A DNA stretch of 64,000 nucleotides from Hyperoodon ampullatus (Eukaryota > Chordata > Mammalia > Artiodactyla > Ziphiidae): assembly GCA_949752795.1 (NCBI GenBank), contig CATKHW010000008.1, forward strand, positions 2,294,001-2,358,000. The letters are read 5' to 3'. Position 1 is the first letter of the stretch, and each line of letters opens with the position of its first letter. The translations under genes were made by a program, and so were the position numbers. Shown here in pieces: positions 15,170 to 29,800 of this stretch. The notes below the pieces were generated by a model. It was not told the DNA's origin. It saw only the letters and a list, made by a program, of their open reading frames with translations, and did no database searches.

Positions 15170-16750
15170 CATGACCTTTCTCCTCACAATGGTCCATGCC
15201 CTCGTCACACAAGGCTCTGTGACCTTTGTCACTACAATGCTCCATGCCCTTGTCATCTCAATGCTCCATGCCCACTGTCATCACAATAATCCATGAAAAT
15301 TGTCAGACCAACTTTCCATGCCCCTGTCATCACAATGCTCCATACCCTTGTCATCATAATGATCCATGACCACTGTCATCACAATGCTCCGTGACTCTAG
15401 TCATCACAAAGATTCATGACCTTTGTCCTCACAATGGTCCATGCCCTCGTCACAAAAGGCTTTGTGATCTTTGTCACCACAATGCTCCATGAAATTTTCA
15501 TCACAATGCTCTGTGTCCCTTGTCATCACAATGCTCCATGCCTTTGTCAGCACAATGCTGCATGACACTTGTCATCAAAATACTCCATGCGCTTGTCAGG
15601 ACTATGCTCCATGACACATGTCATCACAATGTGCCATGCTCTTTTCATCACAATGCTCCACATCCTTTTCATCGCTATTCTCCATAAAACTTGTCATCAC
15701 AACGTTCCATGCACTTCTCATCAAAATGCTCTCTCACCACATATATCACAATGTTCCATCACTAGTCATCACAATACTCGCTCACCCCTGTCTTCACAAT
15801 GTTCCATGACCACTGTCATTTCAGTGCTACATGCCCTTATCATCACAATGCTCCATGACCCCTGACATCACAATGTTCCATAACCCCTGTCACAAAATGC
15901 TCCATGACCCATTTCTTCACAATGCTTCAGGACCCCTGACATCACAATGTTCCATAACACCTGTCATCAAAATATTCCATGACCCTTTTATTCAAATTGC
16001 TCCATGACCCTGTCATCACAATGCTCCCTGCCCTTCTCATCACAATGCACCACGCCCTTGTCATCAAAATGCCCCATGACATTTGTCATCACAAAGCTCC
16101 ATGACCCTTGGCATCACAAAGTTCCATGCCATTGTCATCACAATGCTCAATGAAATCTCTCATCACATTGCTCCATGCCCTTGTCATCACAATGCTCCAT
16201 TACACCTGTCATAACAATGCTCCATGACACCTGCCATCACAATGTTCCACGGCCTTGTCATCACAAGGCTCCATGACCCTTGTCATCACAATGCTCGAAG
16301 ACCTCTGTAATCACAATTCTCCTTGCCACTTTTCATCTCAGTGCTCCATGAACACTGTCATCACAATGCACCATGCCCACCATCATAATGATTCATGCTA
16401 TTGTCATCACAATGAAATCAAAATGCTCCATGTCCTCTGTCATCACAATGCTCCAAACCCTGCTGATCACAATGTTCCAAAATACTTGTCATCACATGCC
16501 CCATGACGCTCGTCATCACAATTATGCAAGGTCTTCTCAACACAATGCTCCATGACCTTTGTCACCACAATGCTCAATGCACTTGGCATCACAATGCTCG
16601 CTGACACTTGTCATCAGTATGCTCTTAGAACACTGTCAAGACAAGGCTCCATGACTTTTTCATCACAATGATCCATTCCCTTTTCATCACAGTGCTCCAG
16701 ACACCTGTTATCACAATGCTCCGTGACTCCAGTCATCACAATGCTTCATG
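15170..16750 (+). repeat. HOR block, copy 1 of the 4.795-kb-offset pair
   Basis: This block matches 19966-21545 at a constant offset of 4795-4796 bp. It includes a module C copy, a stretch of CTTTTATTCAAATTGC and a module B copy. Part of it also recurs at 31950-32700. Confidence 0.75.
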
Positions 16751-18119
16751 ACATGTGTCATCACAATGGTCCATGACCTCGTCACACAAAGCTTGGGGAC
16801 CTTTGTCACCACAATGCTCCATGAAATTTTTATCACAATGCTCTTTGACCCTTGTCATCACAAAGCTCCCTGCCTTTGTCAGCACAATGCTCCATGACCC
16901 TTGTCATCACAATGCTCGATGCGCGTGTCAGCACAATGTTCCATAACCCATGTCATCACAATGCACCATGCACTTGTCATCACAATGCACCACATCCCTG
17001 TCATCAAAATGCTCCATAAAACTTGTCATCACAATGCTCCATGCACTTCTCCTCAAAATGCCTTCTCACCACTGATATCACAATGTTCCATCACTAGTCA
17101 TCACAATACCCCCTCACCCCTGTCATCACAATATTCCATGAACCCTGTAATCAAATTTCTCCATGCCCTTGTCATCACAAAGCTCCATGACGCATGTCAT
17201 CAGAATGCTCCATGGCCCTCTCATCACAATGCTCCATGCCCTTGTCATCACAATTCTCCAACACCCGTGTAATCACAATGCTCCATGCCACTTTTCATCT
17301 CAATGCTCCATGAACCCTGTCATCACAATGAACCGTGCCCATCACCATAATATTTCATGCTATTGTCATCACAATGAAATCAAAAAGCTCAATGACCTCT
17401 GTCATCACAATGCACCAAACCCTTCTGATCACAATGTTCCATAACACTTGTCATCACAATGCCCCATGACGCTGGTCATCACAATTATCCATGATTTTCT
17501 CATCACAATGCTCCATGATCTTTGTCATCACAATGCTCAATACACTTATCATCACCATGCTCCCTGACACTTGTCATTAGTATGCTCCTTGAACACTGTC
17601 ATGACAAGGCTCCATGCATTTTTCATCACAATGATCCATTCCCTTTTCATCACAATGCTCCAAGACACCTGTAATCACAATGCTCCATGTCCTTGTCATC
17701 ACAAAGCTCCATGAAGCATGTCATCAGAATGCTCCATTGCCTTCTCATCACAATCCTCCATGCCCTTGTAATCACATTGCTTCAAAACCACTGTAATCTC
17801 AATGCTCCATGCAACTTTTCATCAGAATGCTCCATGCCCTTTTCATCACAATGCTCCATGACCCTTGTCATCGCAATGTTCCAAGCCCTTGTCATCAAAA
17901 TGCTCCATTACATTTGCCATCACAATCCTCCATGACTCTTGGTATCAAAATGCTCCATGCCATTGTCATCACAGTGGGCAATGACATATGTCATCACAAT
18001 GCTCCCTGACACCTGTCTTCTGAATACTCCATGACCTTGTCATCACAATGTTCCATGCCCTTGTCATCACAATGTGCCATGCCCACTGTCATCACAATAA
18101 TCCATGAAACATGTCAGAC
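16220..18119 (+). repeat. HOR block, copy 2 of the 13.42-kb-offset pair
   Basis: Partner of 2800-4700, with the same B-C-B-A module order at nearly the same spacing. A constant offset over 1.9 kb indicates block duplication rather than chance similarity of minisatellite units. Confidence 0.75.
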
Positions 18120-19965
18120 CAATGTTCCATGCCCCTGTCATCACAATGCTCCATGCCCTTGTCATCACAATGCTCCATGACCCCTGTCATAATAATGCTC
18201 GATACTCTTCTCATCACAGTGCTCCATGCACTTGTCATTACAATCCTCCATGAGACATGTATCACAGTGTTCCGTGCCCTAGTCATCACAATGTTCCATG
18301 CCGAATCTCATCACAATAATCCATGAAATTTTCAGACCAATGTTCCATGCCCTTGTAATCACAATGCTCCATTACCCCTGTCATAACAATGCTCCATGAC
18401 CCCTGCCCTCACAATGTTCCACCGCCTTGTCATCCAAGGCTCCATGACCCTTGTCATCACGATGCTCCAAGACCCCTGTAATCACAATGCTCCATGCCCT
18501 TGTCTTCACAAAGATCCATGACACATGTCATCAGAATGCTCCATGGCCTTCTCATCACAATGCTCAATGCCCTTGTCATCACAATGCTCCAGTACCCCTG
18601 TAATCACAATGCTCCATGCCCCAATTCATCAAAATGCTCCATGAGACTTTTCATCACAGGGCTCCATGGTCTTCTCATCACACTGCTCCAGGACCTTGTC
18701 ATCACAAGGCTCCAATCCCTTGTCATCACAATGCTCCTTGAACACTGTCATCACAATACTCCATGAACATGTTCAGGCCAATGCTTCATGACCTTCTCAT
18801 CACAATGCTCCATGACCCATGTTATCACAATGCTCCAAGAACCCTGTAATCACAATGCTCCATGTCCTTGTCGTCACACAGCTCCATGACGCATGTCATC
18901 AAAATGCTCCATTGCCTTCTCAACACAATGCTCCATGCCCTTGTCATCACATTGCTTCAAAATCCCTGTAATCTCAATGCTCCATGCAACTTTTCATCAG
19001 AATGCTCCATGCCCTTGTCATCACAATGCTCCATGACCCTTGTCATCGCAATATTCCATGCCCTTGTCTTCAAAATGCTCCATTACATTTGTCATGATAA
19101 TCCTCCATGACACTTGGTATCACAATGTTCCATGCCATTGTCATCACAATGCGCCTTGCCCACTTTCATCACAATAATCCATGAAACATGTCAGACCAAT
19201 GCTCCATGCCACTGTCATCACAATGCTCCATGACCCCTGTCATCACAATGCTCCATGCCCTTGTCATCACAAACATCCATGACACATGTCATCAGAATGC
19301 TCCATGGCCTTCTCATCATAATGCTCAATGCCCTTGTCATCACAATGCTCCAGGACCCCTGTAATCACAATGCTCCATGCCCCAATTCATCAAAATGCTC
19401 CATGAGAATTGTCATCACAAGGCTCCATGGTCTTCTCATCACACTGCTCCAGGACCTTGTCATCACAAGGCTCCATTCCCATGTCATCACAATGCTCCTT
19501 GAACACTGTCATCACAATACTCCATGAATATTTTCAGGCCAATGCTCCATGACCTTCTCATCACAATGCTCCATGACCCTTGTCATCACAATGCTCCAAG
19601 AACCCTGTAATCACAATGCCCCATGTCCTTGTCATCACAAAGCTCCATGACACATGTCATCAAAATGCTCCATGACCCTTGTCATCGCAATGTTCCAAGC
19701 CCTTGTCATCAAAATGCTCCATTACATTTGTCATTATAATCCTCAATGACACTTGGTATCACAATGCTCCATGCCATTGTCATCACAATGGACAATGACA
19801 TATGTCATCACAATGCTCCCTGACACCTGTCTTCACAATACTCCATGACCTTGTAATCACAATGTTCCATGCCCTTGTCATCACAATGCTCCATGCCCTT
19901 GTCATCACAATGCTCCCTGAACCCTGTCATCACAATGCTCCGTGACTCCATTCATCACAATGCTT

Positions 19966-21545
19966 CATGACCTTTCTCCTCACAATGGTCCATGCCCTCG
20001 TCACACAAGGCTCTGTGACCTTTGTCACCACAATGCTCCATGCCCTTGTCATCTCAATGCTCCTTGCCCACTGTCATCACAATAATCCATGAAACTTTTC
20101 AAACCAATGTTCCATGCCCCTGTCATCACATTGCTCCATGCCCTTGTCATCTCAATCCTCCATGACCCCTGTCATCACAATGCACCGTGACTCCAGTCAT
20201 CACAAAGATTCATGACCTTTGTCCTCACCATGGTACATGCCCTCCTCACACAAGGCTCTGTGATGTTTGTCAGCACAATGCTCCATGAAATTTTCATCAT
20301 AATGCTCTGTGTCCATTGTCATCACAATGCTCCATGCCTTTGTCAGCATAATGCTCCATGACACTTGTCATCAAAATGCTCCATGCGCTTGTCAGCACAA
20401 TGCTCCATGACACATATCATCAGAATGTGCCATGCTCTTGTCATCACAATGCTCCACATCCTTTTCATCGCTATGCTCCATAAAACTTGTCATCACAATA
20501 CTCCACGCACTTCTCATGCAAATGCTCTCTCACCACATATATCACAATGTTCCATCACTAGTCATCACAATACTCCCTCACACCTGTCATCACAATGTTC
20601 CATGACCACTGTCATCACAGTGCTCCATGCCCTTATCATCACAATGCTCCAGGACCCCTGACATCACAATGTTCCATAACCCCTGTCACAAAATGCTCCA
20701 TGACCCATTTCATCACAATGCTTCATGACCCGTGACATCACAAAGTTCCATAACCCGTGTCATCAAAATATTCCATGAACTTTTATTCAAATTGCTCCAT
20801 GACCCTGTCATCACAATTCTCCCTGCCCTTCTCATCACAATGGACCACGCCCTTGTCATCAAAATGCCCCATGACATTTGTCATCACAAAGCTCCATGAC
20901 CCTTGGCATCACAATGCTCCATGCCATTGTCATCACAATGCTCAATGAAATCTCTCATCACATTGCTCCATGCCCTTGTCATCACAATGCTCCATTACAC
21001 CGGTCATAACAATGCTCCATGACCCCTGCCATCACAATGTTCCACGGCCTTGTCATCACAAGGCTCCATGACCCTTGTCATCACAATGCTCCAACACCTC
21101 TGTAATCATAATTCTCCCTGCCACTTTTCATCTCAATGCTCCATGAACACTGTCATCACAATGCACCATGCCCATCATCATAATGATTCATGCTATTGTC
21201 ATCACAATGAAATCAAAATTCTCCATGTCCTCTGTCATCACAATCCTCCAAAACCTTCTGATCACAATGTTCCATAACACTTGTCATCACATGCCCCATG
21301 ACGCTCGTCATCACAATTATGCAAGGTCTTCTCATCACAATGCTCCATGACCATTGTCACCACAATGCTCAATGCACTTGGCCTCACAATGCACGCTGAC
21401 ACTTGTCATCAGTATGCTCTTTGAACACTGTCATGACAAGGATCCATGCCTTTTTCATCACAATGATCCATTCCCTTTTCATCACAATGCTCCAAGACCC
21501 CTGTTATCAAAATGCTCCGTTACTCCAGTCATCACAATGCTTCAT
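19966..21545 (+). repeat. HOR block, copy 2 of the 4.795-kb-offset pair
   Basis: Partner of 15170-16750 with the same C-to-B module order. It shares shared point variants such as CTTGGCATCAC or CTTGGCCTCAC next to GCTCGCTGAC or GCACGCTGAC. Confidence 0.75.
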
Positions 21546-24500
21546 GACATTTGTCATCACAATGATCCATGACCTCATCACACAAAGCTCACTGCCTTCG
21601 TCATCACAAAGATCCATGACACATGTCATCAGAATGCTCCATGGCCTTCTCATCACAATGCTCAATGCCCTTGTCATCACAATGCTCCAGGACCCCTGTA
21701 ATCACAATGCTCCATGCCCCAATTCATCAAAATGCTCCATGAGACTTGTCATCACAAGGCTCCATGGTCTTCTCATCACACTGCTCCAGGACCTTGTCAT
21801 CACAACGCTCCATTCCCTTGTCATCACAATGCTCCTTGAACACTGTCATCACAATACCCCATGAACATTTTCAGGCCAATGCTCCATCACCTTCTCATCA
21901 CAATGCTCCATTACCCTTGTCATCACAATGCTCCAAGAACCCTGTAATCACAATGCTCCATGTCATTGTCATCACAAAGCTCCATGACGCATGTCATCAG
22001 AATGCTCCTTTGACTTCTCATCACAATGCTCCTTGCCCTTGTCATCACAATGCTTCAAAACCCCTGTAATCTCAATGCTCCAATCACTTTTTCATCAGAA
22101 TGCTCCATGACCCTTTTCATCAAAATGCTCCATGACCCATGACATCACAATGTTCCATAACCCCTGTCATCAAAATGATCCATGACACTTTTCATCAATT
22201 TGCTCCATGACATTGTCATCACAATGCTCCATGCCATTTCATCACAATGCTACATGAAACTTCTCATCACATTGCTCCATGCCCTTGTCAGCACAATGCT
22301 CCATGACACTTGTCATCACAATGCTTGATACTCTTCTCATCACAATGCTCCATTCCCTTGTCACTACAATCCACCATGACACAGGTATCACAGTGTTCCG
22401 TGCCCTAGTCATCACAATGCTCCATGCCGAATCTCATCACAATAAACCATGAAATTTTCAGACTAATGTCCCATGCCCTTGTCATCACAATGCTCCATTA
22501 CCCCTGTCATAACAATGCTCCATGACACTGCCATCACAATGTTCCACGGCCTTTTCATCCAAGGCTCCATGACCCTTGTCATCACAGTTCTCCAAGACCC
22601 CTGTAATCACAATGCTCCATGCCTTTTTCGTCACAAAGATTCATGACGAATGTCATCAGAATGCTCCATGGCCTTCTCATCACAATGCTCCATTCCCTTG
22701 TCATCACAGTGCTCCAAGGACCCTGTAATCACAATTCTACATGCCCCATGTCATTACAGAGCTCCATGACGCTCGTCATCACAATTATCCGTGATCTTCT
22801 CATCACAATGCTCCACGGTGTTGCCATCACAATGCTCCATGCCCTGGTCATCACAATGCTCCATGTCCCATGTCATCACAATTCTCCACGTCCTTGTCAT
22901 CACAATGCTCCATGACATTTCTTATCACAATGTTACATGATCTTTTCATCACAATTATCCATGCACTTGTCTTCGCATTGCTCTATGACCACTGTCATAG
23001 CAAGCTACATGCGCTTGTCATCACAATGCTTCACGACGTTGTCATCAAAATGCTCAATGGCACTTGTCATCACAATGCTCCATGACACTTGGTATCATAA
23101 TGCTCCATGCCATTGTCATCACAATGCTCCTTGACTCCAGTCATCACAATGCTTCATGACCTTTGTCACCACAATGCTCCATGCCCTTGTTTTCACAATG
23201 CTCCATGTCCACTGTCATCACAATATTCCATGAAACTTGTCAGACCAATGATCCATGCCCTCTTCACACAAGGCTCTGTAATCTTTGTCACCACAATGCT
23301 CCATGAACTTTTCATCACAATGCTCTTTGTCCCTAGGCATCACAATGCTCCATGCCTTTGTCAGCACAATGCTCCATGACACTTGTCATCAAAATGCTCC
23401 ATGCGCTTGTCAGCACAATGCTCCTTGACCTATGTCATGGCAATGTGCCATGCGCTTGTCATCACAATGCTCCTCATCCTTTTCATCGCTAAGCTCCATA
23501 AAACTTGTCATCACAATGCTCCATGCACTTCTCATCAAAATGCTCTCTCACCACATATATCACAATGTTCCATCACTAGTCATCACAATACTCCCTCACC
23601 CCTGTCATCACAAGGTTCCATGACCCCTGTCATAACAGTGCTACAGGCCCTTATCATCACAATGCTCCATTACCTCTGACATCACAATGTTCCATAACAC
23701 CTGTCACAAAATGCTCCATGACCCATTTCATCACAATGCTTCATGACCGCTGACATCACAATGTTCCATAGCCCCTGTCATCAAAATATTCCATGACACT
23801 TTTCATCAAATTGCTCAATGACGCTCTCATCACAATGCTCCCTGCCCTTCTCAACACAATGCACCACGCCCTTGTCATCAAAATGCCCCATGACCTTTGA
23901 CATCACAAAGCTCCATTACCCCTGTCATAACAATGATCCATGACCCCTGCCATCACAAGGTTCCACGGCCTTGTCATCACAAGCCTCGATGACCCTTGTC
24001 ATCACAATGCTCCAATACCCCTGTAATCACAATGCTCCATGCCCTTGTCATCACAATGCTCCAACAGCCCTATAATCACAATGCTCCATGCCTCTTTTCA
24101 TCTCAATGCTCCATGAACCCTGTCATCACAATGCACCGTGCCCATCACCGTAATATTTCATGCTATTGTCATCACAATGAAATCAAAATCCTCAATGACC
24201 TCTGTCATCACAATGCACCAAACCCTTCTGATCACAATGTTCCATAACACTTGTCATCACAATGCCCTATGACGCTGGTCATCACAATTATCAATGGACT
24301 TCTCATCACAATGCTCAATACACTTATCATCACAATGCTCCGTGACAGTTGTCATGAGTATGCTCCTTGAACCCTGTCATGACAAGCCTCTATGCATTTT
24401 TCATGAAAATGATCCATTCCGTTTACATCACAATGCTCCAAGACCCCTGTAATTACAATGCTCCATGTCCTTGTCATCACAAAGCTCCATGACGCATGCC

Positions 24501-26834
24501 ATCAGAATGCTCCATTGCCTTCTCATTACAATGCTCCATGCCCTTGTCATCACAATGCTTCAACACCCTTGTAATCACAATGCTGCATGCACCTTTTCAT
24601 CAGAATGCTCCATGACCCTTTTCATCAAAATACTCCATTAACCCTCACATCACAATGTTCCATAACCCCTGTCATCAAAATGTTCCATGACACTTTTCAT
24701 CAATTTGCTCCATGACCCTGTCATCACAATGCTCCCTGCCCTTCTCATCACAATGCACCACGACCTTGTCATCAAAATGCTCAATGACCTTTGTCATCAC
24801 AAAGCTCCATGACCCTTGGCATCACAATGCTCCATGCCATTTCATCACAATGCTACATGAAACCTCTCATCACATTGCTCCATGATGCTTGTCATCACAA
24901 TGCTCGATACTCTTCTCATCAAAATGCTCCATGCCCTTGTCATTACAATCCTCCATGACACATGTATCACAGTGTTCCGTGCCTTAGTCATCACAATGCT
25001 CCATGCCGAATCTCATCAAAATAATCCATGAAATTTTCAGACCAATGTTCCATGCCCTTGTCATCACAATGCTCCATTACCCCTGTCATAACAATGCTCC
25101 ATGACCCCTGCCATCACAATGAATCACGGCCTTGTCATCCAAAGTTACATGACACTTGTCATCACATTGCTCCAAGACCCCTGTAATCACAATGCTCTAT
25201 GCCCTTGTCCTCACAAAGATCCTTGGCGCATGTCATCAAAATGCTTCATGGCCTTCTCATCACAATGCTCCATGCACTTGTCATCACATGCTCCAAGACC
25301 ACTGTAATCACAATGCTCCCTGCCCTTCTCATCACAATGCACCACGCCCTTGTCATCAAAATGCTCCATGACCTTTATCATCACAAAGGTCCATGACCCT
25401 AGCATCACAATGCTCCATTCCATTGTCATCATAATGCTCCATGAACCCTCTCATCACATCGCTCCATGCACTTTTCATACCAAATCTCCATGACGCTTGT
25501 CATCACAATGCTCGAAGCCCTTCTCATCACAATGCTCCATGCCATTGACATTACAATCCTGCATGATCTATGTATCACAGTGTTCCGTGCCCTTGTCACC
25601 AGAATGCTCCATGCCCGCTCTCATCACAATAATTCATGAAAATTTTCAGACCAATGCCCCATGCACTTGTCATCACAGTGCTCCATTACCCCTGTCATAA
25701 CAATGCTCCATGAGCAATGCCATCACAAGGATCAACGGCCTTGTCATCACAAGCCTCCATGACCCTTGTCATCACAATGCTCCATTCACTTGTCATCACA
25801 AAGCTCCATGACGCATGTCATCAGAATGCTCCATGGCCTTCACATCACAATACTCCATGCCCTTGTCGTCACAATGCCCCAACACCCCTGTAATCACAAT
25901 ACTCCATGCCCCTTTTATCTCAATGATCCATGAACCCTGTCATCACAATGCACCGTGCCCATCACCATAATATTTCAAGCTATTGTCATCACAATGAAAT
26001 CAAAATGCTCCATGTCCTCTCTCATCAAAATGCACCAAACCCTTCTGATCACAATGTTCTAAAACACTTGTCATCACAATGCCCCATGAGCCTGTTCCTC
26101 ACAATTATCCATGGTCTTCTCAACACAATGCTCCATGACCTTTGTCATCACAATGCTCAATACACTTATCATCACAATGCTCCCGGACACATATCATCAG
26201 TATGCTCCTTGAACAGCGTCATGACAAGGCTCCATGCATTTTTCATGACAATGATCCATTCCCTTTTCATCACAATGCTCCAAGACCCCTGTAATCACAA
26301 TGCTCCATGTCCTTGTCATCACAAAGCTCCATGATGCATGTCATCAGAATGCTCCAATGCCTTCTCATCACAATGACCCATGCCCTTGTAATCACATTGC
26401 TTCAAAACCACTGTAATCTCAATGCTCCATGCACCTTTTCATCAGAATGCTCCATGACCCTTTTCATCAAAATGCTCCATTACCCCTGACATCACAATGT
26501 TCCATAACACCTGTCATCAAAATGTTCCATGACACTTTTCATCAATTTTGCTCCATGACACTGTCATCACAATGCTCCCTGCCCTTCTCATCACAATGCA
26601 CCACGACCTTGTCATCAAAATGCTCCATGACTTTTGTCATCACAAAGCTCCATTACCCTTGGCATCACAATGCTCCATGCCATGTCATCACAATGCTACA
26701 TGAAACCTTTCTTCACATTGCTCCATGCCCTTGTCAGCACAATGTTCAATGACGCGTGTCATCACAATTCTCGATACTCTTCTCATCAAAATGCTCCATG
26801 CTCTTGTCATTACAATCCTCCATGACACATGTAT

Positions 26835-29800
26835 GACAGTGTTCCGTGCCCTAGTCATCACAATGTTCCATGCCGAAACTCATCACAATAATCCATGAAA
26901 TTTTCAGACCAATGTTCCATGCCCTTGTCATCAAAATGCTCCATTACCCCAGTCATAACAATGCTCCAAGACACATGCCATCACAATGTTCCATGGCCTT
27001 GTCATCCAAGGCTCCATGACCCTTGTCATCACAGTGCTCCAAGACCTCTGTAATCACAATGCTCCATGCCCTTGCTGTCACAGTGATTCATGACGCATGT
27101 CATCAGAATGCTCCATGGCCTTCTCATCACAATGCTCCATTCCGTTGTCATCACAGTGCTCCAAGAACCCTGTAATCACAATTCTACATGCCCCATGTCA
27201 TTACAGAGCTCCATGACGCTCGTCATCACAATTATCCGTGATCTTCTCATCACAATGCTCCACGGTCTTGCCATCACAAAGCTCCATGCCCCGGTCATCA
27301 CAATGCTCCATGTCCCATGTCATCACAATTCTCCACGTCCTTGTCATCACAATGCTCCATGACACTTCTAATCACAATGTTACATGATCTTGTCATCAGA
27401 ATTCTCCATGCACTTGTCATCGGAATGCTCTATGACCCCTGCCATAGCAAGCTCCATGCGCTTGTCAACACAATGCTTCACGACGTTGTTATCAAAATTC
27501 TCAATGGCCCTTGTGATCACAATGCTCCATGCCCTTGTCATCACAATGCTCCATGACGCTTGTCATCACAATGTCCCAAGCCCTTGTCATCAAAATGCTC
27601 CATTACCTTTGTCATCACAATCCTCCATGACACTTGGTATCACAATGCTCCATGCCATTTCATCACAATGGACAATGACATATGTCATCACAATGATCCC
27701 TGACACCTCTCTTCACAATACTCCATGACCTTGTCATCACAATGTTCCATGCCCTTGTCAGCACAATGCGCCAGGCCCACTGTCATCACAAGAATCCAAG
27801 AAACTTGTCAGAACAATGTTCCATGCCCCTGTCATCGCAATGCTCCATGCCCTTGTCATCACAATGCTCCATGACCCATGTCATCACAATGCTCCGTGAC
27901 ACCAGTCATCACAATGCTTCATGACCATTGTCATCACAATGGTCCATGCCCTCGTCACCCAAGGCTCTGTGACCTTTATCACCACAATGCTCCATGTCCT
28001 TGTCATCACAAAGCTCCATGACGCATGTCATCAGAATGATCCTTTGCCTTCTCATCAAAATGCTCCTTGCCCTTGTCATCACAATTTTTCAAAACCCCTG
28101 TAATCACAATGCTCCATGCACCTTTTCATGAGAATGCTCCATGACCCTTTTCATCAAAATGCTCCATGACCCCTCACATCACAATGTTCCATAACCCCTG
28201 TAATCAAAATGTTCCATGACACTTTTCATCAATTTGCTCCATGACCCTGTCATCACAATGCTCCCTGCCCTTCTCATCAAAATGCACCACGACCTTGTCA
28301 TCAAAATGTTCCATGACCTTTGTCATCAGAAAGCTCCATGACCCTTGGCATCACAATGCTCCATGCCATTTCATCACAGTGCTACATGAAAACTCTCATC
28401 ACATTGCTCCATGCCCTTTTCAGCAGAATGCTCCATGACGCTTGTCATCACAATGCTTGATACTCTTCTCATCACAATGCTCCATGCCCTTGTCATTACA
28501 ATCTCCCCTGACACATGTATCACAGTGTTCCGTGCCCTAGTCATCACAGTGCTCAATGCCGAATCTCATCACAATAATCCATCAAATTTTCAGACTAATG
28601 TTCCATGCCTTTGTCATCACAATGCTCCATTACCCATGTCATGACAATGCTCCATGACCCTTGCCATCACAATGTTCCACGGCCTTGTCATCCAAGGCTC
28701 CATGACCCTTGTCATCACAGTGCTCCAAGAACACTGTAATCACAATTCTCCATGCCCTTGTCATCACCATGCTCCAAGACCCCTGTAATCACAATGCTCC
28801 ATGCCCCTTGTCATTACAGTGCTCCATGACGCTCGTCATCACAATTATCCGTGATCTTCTCATCACAATGCTCCATGATCTTGCCATCACAATGCTCCAT
28901 GCCCTGGTCATCACAATGCTCCATGTCCCATGTCATCACAATTCTACATGTATTTATCATCACAATGCTCCTTGACATTTCTTATCACAATGTTACATGA
29001 TCTTGTCATCACAATTCTCCATGCACTTGTCATCGCAATGCTCTATGACACCTGTCATAGCAAGCTCCATGCGCTTGTCATCACAATGCTTCACGACGTT
29101 GTCATCAAAATTCTCAATGGCCCTTGTCATCACAATGCTCCATGATGCTTGTAATCACAATGTCCCAAGCCCTTGTCATCAAAATGCTCCATTACCTTTG
29201 TCATCACAATACTCCATGACACTTGGTATTACAATGCTCCATGCCATTGTCATCAAAATGGACAATGACATTTCATCAAAGTGCTACCAGACATCTGTCT
29301 TCACAATACTCCATGACCTTGTCATCACAATGTTACATGCCCTTGTCATCACAATGCGCCATGCCCACAGTCATCACAATAATCCATGAAACTTGTCAGA
29401 CCAATGATCCATGCCCCTGTCATCACAATGCTTCATGCCCTTGTCATCACAAAGCTCCATGACGCATGTCATCAGAATGCTCCAGGGGCTTCTCATTCAC
29501 GATGCTCCATGCCGTTGTCATCACAATTCTCCTAGACCCCTGTAATCACAATGCTCCATGTCCCTTTTCATCTCAATGCTCCATGAACCTGTCATCACAA
29601 TTCTCCTAGACCCCTGTAATCACAATGCTCCATGTCCCTTTTCATCTCAATGCTCCATGAACCTGTAATCACAATGCTCCCTGCCTTTCTCATCACAATG
29701 CACCAAACATTTTCATCAAAATGCTCCATGACCTTTGTCATCACAAAGCTCCATGACCCTTGGCATCACAATGCTTCATGCCATTTCATCACAAGGCTAC

